Positions 57,200-64,000 of a DNA stretch of 64,000 bases are shown here, one piece after another. The position numbers and the translations under genes were made by a program. The DNA comes from Cristatella mucedo (lineage: Eukaryota > Bryozoa > Phylactolaemata > Cristatellidae), in the NCBI GenBank assembly GCA_009760855.2, contig WPIO01000013.1, positions 1,276,001 to 1,340,000 of the forward strand. The letters run 5' to 3'. The notes beneath the pieces are model-generated. The model ran no database searches. It was not told the origin of the DNA and worked only from the letters and a program-made list of their open reading frames with translations. Position 1 is the stretch's first letter. The number at the start of each line of letters is the position of its first letter.

Positions 57200-58914
57200 C
57201 TGTCGATTGCCCAACATGTGTCAATCAAGTGCTGTAAACACCGGGGAAGTCATCATGCAGAGAGAGTGTGTATTGCTTCTTGCAACTTCTGTGGCCTGCC
57301 ATCAGCCAGAACCCATACATGCCCAAAGACAGAGAACGAGTGATCTCAGGCCTCACCAAACTGCCCCCCTGGTTGCTTGGATCTAATATTAAGTTTTGTA
57401 ACTAGAAGTTAGTCGAGCAGGTGTGTGAACGGTTGTACTCCATTTTGTCCATGGAGAGCCTTAACCCCCCTCCCGGTTTTTCCCAATTGCCGGCGCCTTG
57501 ATCAGCTCTCGGCAACCAGTAAGCTACCGTGTCACACTGGGATGCCACTCCCTGCTACCAATAAACTGTTGCCTGAAGGCCTTGTACATTTACCTATTCT
57601 ACTTGGTTTTGGAAGGGCAAGCGAACATGTTCAAACTGTAGCAATGGCCAATGACTCCTTTCCACACACTCCAAGTCTTCTACTTGCGACCCACAGTGCT
57701 GGAAAGCTGCAGTAGCAAATCTTGGCAGTCTGCCACACCGATGGGAGTGGGGTAGTCAAGAGATGGAGCCTGGAGGTAGGCTATGCATTGCTCACCAAAC
57801 GATGTTGCTTCGTTGCATAGCGATCAACCGTTGAGGTAGGTATGCCGTACTGTTTTCGGTCCTTCTCACATCTGCCTTTGCACAGGCTCCTTAGTCCTGC
57901 TCCGTTTGAGCTCTTTAATTGTCAACTTCTTCTTTGGAGACATCCCTAAAGTGGGGTCATGTGCACTCTGCTAGCTAATGGCCGGTGGCTCTAATATTAG
58001 TCCTTATGTTCGTGCATGTGTGTGCCCGGCTAAGCAATTTGTTTTCTCTGAATCTCCGTGAATCTAGAGATGCACAGCCGGCCAGTGCTGGGACCACGTG
58101 ACATGCTTGGAAAAGAAAATTGTTGTGGCACGTGATGTGCACACACCAAATTCTTTTCTGCATAGCTACTTAAAAACGCACACTCACATATATGTAGCTT
58201 TACACTGACTGGGGCTACTAAGCATCTGTGTACTCTGCCTGTGAACTATTGTGATTGGCTGTTAGTGTGGCTTTACTGTTCCCGAGGTGCAAGGCAAATG
58301 GTGGCAGAATTGCTCAATGTAAAAGTTTATGTCGCTAGGCTCAACTAAATGGCTGACATGTGTATGTTATGTACGTGTGATGCTTCAATAGGTCCTGTTT
58401 AAGATCATGTAGAGTCACTGCCGACCGTCTCAGCTAAGCAAGTGCCTACTGGCAGCCTGTCGTCTATTTACCCGGCTTGTCTGACCGGTGTCGTGCATGC
58501 GGAAACGTGCTAATCTAATCGTATGCAGGTTCAGGCTGGTCACTCACTAAACCTGCACCGGGTCTGTGTACGTATGCTATATCTTGAGAATCTTGAAAAG
58601 AAATTGTACTACCCCCCAGAAACAATTGTTTGCTAGGCATTCATAAAAGTATTTTATAAATGACCCCCTAAACATGTGTAGCATAATGTAGACCCGATTC
58701 CGAAGCTTAAACCAAACCACCAACATGATACCACCACAAATAAAATGACTGGGAAAATTAGGCTTTTTGCCTGAATCACCATATAAAATCCCGAATTAGA
58801 CACAACCAAAGAAATTAGGATATTCTTCATCGGCTATCGCCCGGGTGAATCAAGCAGAGGTTCCAGCTTATTTTGTGCCAGGTGGCTTAGAAACTCCCTC
58901 GCTGGTGGGCAATA
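57200..58914. other. Intergenic
   Basis: No coding, RNA or mobile-element signal recognised. Confidence 0.5.
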
Positions 58915-58969
58915 CAAATGTAAAGCGCCTAGAAAGAGATTGAGTTCTCTGAGGCCGCTTTATCAAGTG

Positions 58970-59013
<44 letters not shown>
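58915..59013 (+). mobile_element. Solitary LINE family A 3' tail with (ATT)n
   Basis: AATGTAAAGCGCCTAGAAAG, then ATTGAGTTCTCTGAGG, CCGCTTTATCAAGTGC and 14 ATT units. A clean short 3' end with no coding sequence attached. Confidence 0.85.
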
Positions 59014-59014
<1 letters not shown>

Positions 59015-59775
59015 ATAGTTCAACCATCCACTTCCAAATCCGTCACCGATCGTGTCTCAATCACTGACACTCCTTCATGCATGAATACTTCTCTATGCTC
59101 CACCTTCGGTCACTCTTTGTCTTTTTCACGGACGAATCGTCTATCTTGCCCGTTCTCTATCCATTGTGTCCTACATCTGAGAAGTGATTTGGAAGACTGG
59201 CCAAGTAGTCCTGTCGGTTGATTTAGCTCAATGTCTGTCAGTGACGAGTGAGCTCACGTGATATACCCTGTAGTCAAAATCAGCTCGAGCTATGTGTTTT
59301 ATCAAAGCTATCATATTTTTAGCTTATTTCTTTCTACTTATTATTGATTTCAGCTATTTCTTTCGATTCTATAAAGACGGCAATAGAGGAATCAGTATAA
59401 TTTGGTGCTACACGGGAAGAAGACAAATATATAGACCACTCAAGTGAGCAGTTCTGAGGGGCTGCCCATCAAGGCGCAGTCGTGCCAAGATGGCAAATGG
59501 AGCAATGAACACACGGGTCTGATAAAGGTAGGGTAAAAATGCACTGGATGGGTGACAAGCCCTTCCATTCACAGAGAGTGAAGGCCGATCAAGACGCCTT
59601 AGCAAGCCTTTCCCAAAGCCTTTTCGAACCAATCGTACCGACTAACCATTACCTCTGCCCCCCCCCCACCAGCACGGGTCAACAGTTCCTGCCCTCTGAG
59701 CTAGTGATCAACGGTTGGCCGGCATAATAGGTTGGTTTGCAGCTGGTCAGTCAAAATCAGGCTACCTCGACCCTT

Positions 59776-59889
59776 CAAAGCCAGCTGTACTACGCGCCGA
59801 TCGAACTCGTTTAGGGTGGCTACTCTCTGTGTCAAAGCCAGCTGTACTACGTGCCGATCGAACTCGTTTAGGGTGGCTACTCTCTGTGT
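59776..59889. repeat. 57-bp tandem duplication
   Basis: Two head-to-tail copies beginning CAAAGCCAGCTGTACTACG and ending CTACTCTCTGTGT, differing at one CpG (ACGCGCC versus ACGTGCC). Confidence 0.95.
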
Positions 59890-59999
59890 CCAAGTGCGCC
59901 AATATAGCTGCCCAGCAACAGTTGGAAGTAGTAGGATCGAAATCTGACCATCTGACCGGAGTTCTAGCATTTCCAACATAGCAATCGCCCTTGGCTATA

Positions 60000-62270
60000 A
60001 TGTACTTAGTTCAAAACCGGCTGCAATGTGCTGACTTTAAAATCCACACCGTTCATTGTAATAATATCCGGCTGGGCATACGAAAGCATGCACTTTCCTC
60101 ACTGTCGATAAGGGATGACCCTTCCTCCTCCCCCTCCTCCTCCTCATCCCCCCAATGCAGCCCCATCTCATCTATCGGCTTATTGTCGTAGCAACCCCAG
60201 ATTGGTTCGACGGCTGTTCTTTGGCTCAATTGAACGACTGGCTGGCTTTGTGGTACAGTGTGCTCGGTATTAAGTAGTCTCTGGAGGCGACTGAGTGCTT
60301 TAGCAAGCAATTCGGCCACTGAACATGCTGCAGGTGCTACCACTACAGCACGACGGCACATCTTCCTTGGCTTTCTGCTTGTCCGTCTGTCTGCCAACCC
60401 CTGGACCGCTGATGAGATAATGGCCGACTGAAGCTGGTTGTCGGCTCCCTAGTCCTGCACAGGTCCGGTCCAGGAAATGTCCACCTTACCTGTATTCCGC
60501 AGTCTTTGGCAACGTAGTCATCAGGGTCAGAACAATCGCCTGAGGCACGGAATGGAATGTCCTAAGCGGCCACGAGCCACGACTGCAGCTGGTGTCAGGG
60601 CCTGTTTTCCCTATCCTACGATATGCTGCAGTCAAAGGTTAGGATGCCTGGCTGCAGGGCCCGTGTAGGGCCAGTGCACATGACCGAGTGCTTGACCCGG
60701 AGAGGAGCATGTAAGCTGTTGTCATCATTGTCGGCCTGGTGCAATGGGCAAGCCATTCAGGAGTTGTAGGAGTCGACAATGAAGTTAGTGTATTAGCTAA
60801 TCGGGGACTCGGCCAAGGGTACTTCTAACCGTGGTCGGGCAGGTGGCACACCGAAGCACCTTGCACCAAAGCAGCAGCAGCAACAGCAGGGGAGCAGGGC
60901 AGCTGCTGTTGGCTTCGTGCAGCAAACAGCTCTAGTGGCTGCACCGGGCTGCACCGGCCCACACTACCACCACAGACCCACCGGTGCTGTCGCTCATGCT
61001 GCTGCCTTCTGGAAACCTAGGGCAGCCAAATACTCCTACAAGGGTGGAGGGTTTGGGTTTGTGGTTTGGCAGAATACCACCCCAGAAGTATTACTCCGAG
61101 CACCACCACCAGGCCGCCATGATTTTTATAATGCTCGTAACAGTGGTGTCAAGTAGTGATTTGCAGTCGCGATGTTGCATAATAAACGTATGGTTGTATG
61201 CTTATTTCGCTAGTTTCCACCTTGAAGTTAGTAGTTATTGGGGCAAGTATATCTTTCAGGCGGGTATTTTTTCTATCACTGGCATTCGGTGGGTGGAGGC
61301 GGAGGGCTGGCTTGTGCACGCTGTCGGTCGCTCGACCCGGGAGCTCCCTTTCCTGCGAGAGCTGGTCTATAGACAGACAGCACGCACTACCGCCTGGGAA
61401 AGCCCTCACTCACCGCTCCTTCTGCTGATCACTTTTCCTCGTCGACTTGTAGCTAGCTGCAGCGGTCGGTCCCTTGCTGCAGGCCGCCGGCTACCGCCAC
61501 TGGCCGTTGCCCCTTTCCATGTTTGCTTAGCTTTTCACCTCACTGAGATGCGCTGTCGTTCGTGCGTCACTGCTCGAGGCAGCCCCACTCTGATTGCCTG
61601 TGTCTCGACTCTCGAGGGCCTGTTTTTCGAGCGGCAGTGCGAGCGGCCGTGTTTATCGTGCCCCTTTTCAGCTTTGCCACACCGGATAGATCCCTGCTCC
61701 CAGCAGCCGAGCAGGCAAGCATATTTTTCTCCACGTGCCCAGTCGGCCCCAGTGCGAGACGACATACGCCACGGGATGTGCGTCCTGTGCGTCCCACTCG
61801 TGGACTGCCCTCGCCTGAATTAGGCAGAATGCACTTTGATCTCGAGCACACTGTTCCAGCATACAGGCAATCTGCTGACGCTGCAATGGCTGTGATCATT
61901 AGCCTCTCAGAAGACTCGCGAGAGTCGGCCTGGTCTAGATTCAAGTTCCGCCTAGCAGCGCCTTGCAGGTGTGGACTGCTGCCGTGTAGATGCTGAGAAG
62001 CCGAGGCGGTCGTTTTTTTCTGGTCGTGAGATCGCAACACGATGGGTGTCGCAAAAGTCTTCGCCACGCCGGCTGTTTGAGCGCTCCCACCGTGAGCTTC
62101 CTCGTCTCTAGGACGACTAGCCGACCTCGCTCTGCCTCGCGCGCGTTCGCACGGAGGCACCGAGTGCACAGGAGAGCATGCAGAGCTGGAGTCGGGCAGA
62201 AGAGTAAACACGGTGCAGAGGCCGTGACTGCTTGCTCGCTCGTAGCTCTTATCGCTATCGTATTTTTTAG
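60000..62270. other. Intergenic or intronic DNA upstream of the 62.3-kb exon
   Basis: Long overlapping frames on both strands at 61.0-62.4 kb (up to about 280 codons) lack family similarity and look like chance openings in GC-rich DNA. This may be intron or 5' region of the gene ending at 62535. Confidence 0.4.
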
Positions 62271-62535
62271 AGCTCGCACGGTGATCGATATTAGACGAGA
62301 TGCTCAGGGTACTCAGCAGCACGGTAGCGGCAGCAGCGGCGGCGGCAGCAGCCTGTCCTGGCGTCCCCCGGCAGCCGTGGCCAGCATCGAGCGCGACCAG
62401 GTCTACCAAGCCATTCATCCCTATGATTTTTCGCTGTGGGAGACTCGAAAAGCTCTGGGTCTACGCATGCTAGACGGGAACCCGCATTTCAAGCCACGGA
62501 AGAAGAAGCAGCTGTTCAAAATTAACTACTTCTAG
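62271..62535 (+). CDS. Probable terminal exon of an unidentified gene
   Basis: A good acceptor (ATCGTATTTTTTAG) ends at 62270. The following frame (phase 2 codon remainder, then ARTVIDIRRDAQGTQQ) passes a Ser/Gly-rich stretch. It ends ASIERDQVYQAIHPYDFSLW, ETRKALGLRMLDGNPHF, KPRKKKQLFKINYF, stop TAG at 62533. Composition of the last 50 residues is that of a real folded or cytosolic basic tail, not of repeat. I do not recognise the family. Earlier exons were not found, so the gene could start well to the left or the exon could be false. Confidence 0.45.
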
Positions 62536-63043
62536 TGTATGTAGTGGCGCAGCCGCGCCGCGTGCGCTCGCTCGCTGTGCGTGGCCTGCTGAGACAAGAG
62601 CTCAGCCAGGGCCTGCTCTAAGCCGGCGGGAGGAGGAGGCTGAGCGCCAGTCGAGCGTCCTGGGCAAATGCACGGATGTGCGGGCTGCGCTGTCTGCTGC
62701 CACCTCCCGTCCCGGTCTTGTTAGTAAGCCACCCGCCTAGCTGTGCTAACATATTTATGTATCTTCGCCTTGGTGAGATCGTGGGCACCCTCTGCTGTGG
62801 CAAAATGCAGGCAGAAGGGGTTTAGCTGACACAGATACAAACAAGTGTTTCTCTGAACTCCGATGAAAATGGGATTCCGGCTCCAGAGTATTTGGCTGCT
62901 TAACGTGCTTACCGTTTGCTAAACGTCTTGCTCATGTTTTCTCTTGTGCTCGCACACTCGCATGCACTCACACGCACGAGCACACACATGCTCACCCACA
63001 CACATGCGTGCACATGTTTGTGCACTACTGATACAAATACACA

Positions 63044-63080
<37 letters not shown>

Positions 63081-64000
63081 AAACACACACACTCACATAG
63101 AGGCAAACGTGTACATGCATGCCAATGCATGCATGCACACATCACATAACTCGTGCACACATGAGCAATGCGCACGAACGACCGAGCGAGTGCACGCACG
63201 CACGCACACTCGTGGTGGCACGTAGACAATCAGCATGTATGAACTGAATGTCCACACGAATGCTCCCAGCAGTTCAGGCTTTGCTGAGTCGGCAGAATCA
63301 CTCGATGAGTGAGCTGCGGCAAATTGCAGGTTGCCAGGTGTGCGCTCGAAAGCCAAGCACGAACCGATCCCGGCTATTGGTTGCTAGCACACTGCAGCAA
63401 TACTAAGACCTACTGTGAGCCTATCATTACGTTGCTGCTGCCACTCGTCTCGGCGGTTTATGCTGCACGCTACCGACTAAATGGGGATCAGTGACCATTC
63501 TCAGCTCGATACACAGTCACCACAAGGAATGCGCCCAGGCTCTGGACCGGGGACCGGCTCGAAGCTGCTGCTCTGCAATCGGTGCTCTCATTCTTTCTTC
63601 CATTGCGGGCCACATTGGATTTCCGATTCAGTAGGCAGACTTGGTGGTGGCCAGACTCCTAGCACTGTCAGTTAATGCTGGGCTGCTCTGTTGCCTTGGG
63701 AGCTGGACATTTATGCAGCAGCCTATATCCGGCCACTGTTGTTTGGCAAAATGGGGTAGTGATTTTGGAACACCTCCGTTACTATACGGCACAATGGATG
63801 TAGATTCGGTAACAATATCCGAGAGCCAAAATGGCTATAGCTGACCACCCGAACCCAATGCAAGCCCCAAGTTCAAGCTGCGATCAAAAGCGACTTTTTA
63901 ACATAAAATGCTTTACCCTAGTTAAATTGTTGCTACGTTGCTAAGTTTCAAATGCAACAAATACACTGGCACCACAAGTGCTTTACAACCAGTGCGCTAA
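62536..64000. other. Right end, no gene recognised
   Basis: Contains a CA/CG-rich stretch at 62945-63215 with an uninterrupted (CA)n core at 63042-63073. No AATAAA was noticed just downstream of the 62535 stop. Confidence 0.5.
63038..63075. repeat. (CA)n microsatellite
   Basis: About 17 CA units inside a longer CA-biased region. Confidence 0.93.

Noticed and set aside
61567-62418. 283-codon minus-strand frame and a 279-codon plus-strand frame near 61.0-61.8 kb
   Set aside because: They overlap each other, are rich in Arg/Ser/Ala from GC-rich DNA, and match no family I know.

Overview
This is animal (metazoan) nuclear DNA with spliced genes, long introns, degenerate non-LTR retrotransposons and abundant microsatellites. 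Two protein genes are firmly recognisable and both lie on the minus strand. The first is the 5' half of a WDFY3/Alfy orthologue: eleven coding exons between 23627 and 1273, with the rest of the gene running off the left edge. The second is a complete G3BP/rasputin orthologue: nine coding exons between 44308 and 41888. The divergence from the human proteins, the mosaic of CpG-rich and CpG-depleted blocks, and the L2/CR1-like LINEs plus tRNA-derived SINEs suggest an invertebrate or basal deuterostome. I cannot name the phylum from sequence alone.

Layout. 1-23.6 kb: WDFY3 exons scattered through introns filled with (GA)n, (GGAA)n, (CCT)n and (TC)n tracts, a 20-bp minisatellite and LINE fragments. 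23.2-24.1 kb: CpG island holding the WDFY3 first coding exon. 24.1-36.8 kb: CpG-rich DNA with no confident gene. It holds two tandem LINE fragments, one SINE, a nearly full RT domain of an L2-like LINE (30.7-33.07 kb) and one copy of an unclassified ~0.8-kb repeat. 37-41.3 kb: AT and GT microsatellites and LINE pieces. 41.9-44.6 kb: G3BP with compact introns. 45-62 kb: CpG-poor, gene-poor DNA with LINEs, SINEs, a second copy of the 0.8-kb repeat and a ~570-bp CA/TA/TG tract. 62.27-62.54 kb: a probable terminal coding exon of an unidentified plus-strand gene.

The most interesting signal is non-coding. The G3BP transcription unit appears to carry three box C/D snoRNAs on its own strand: one upstream of the first coding exon, one in coding intron 3 and one in coding intron 5. 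Two share a guide matching 18S rRNA at the site corresponding to human Gm601. The third resembles U16/SNORD16, with the Am484 guide and its characteristic internal hairpin. G3BP would thus be a multi-snoRNA host, joining a stress-granule protein with rRNA-modification RNAs in one transcript. Other points worth checking are a GC-AG intron in WDFY3, a stretch of conserved WDFY3 coding sequence missing at a (GA)n tract, and a matched pair of repeats whose CpG content differs sharply with location.
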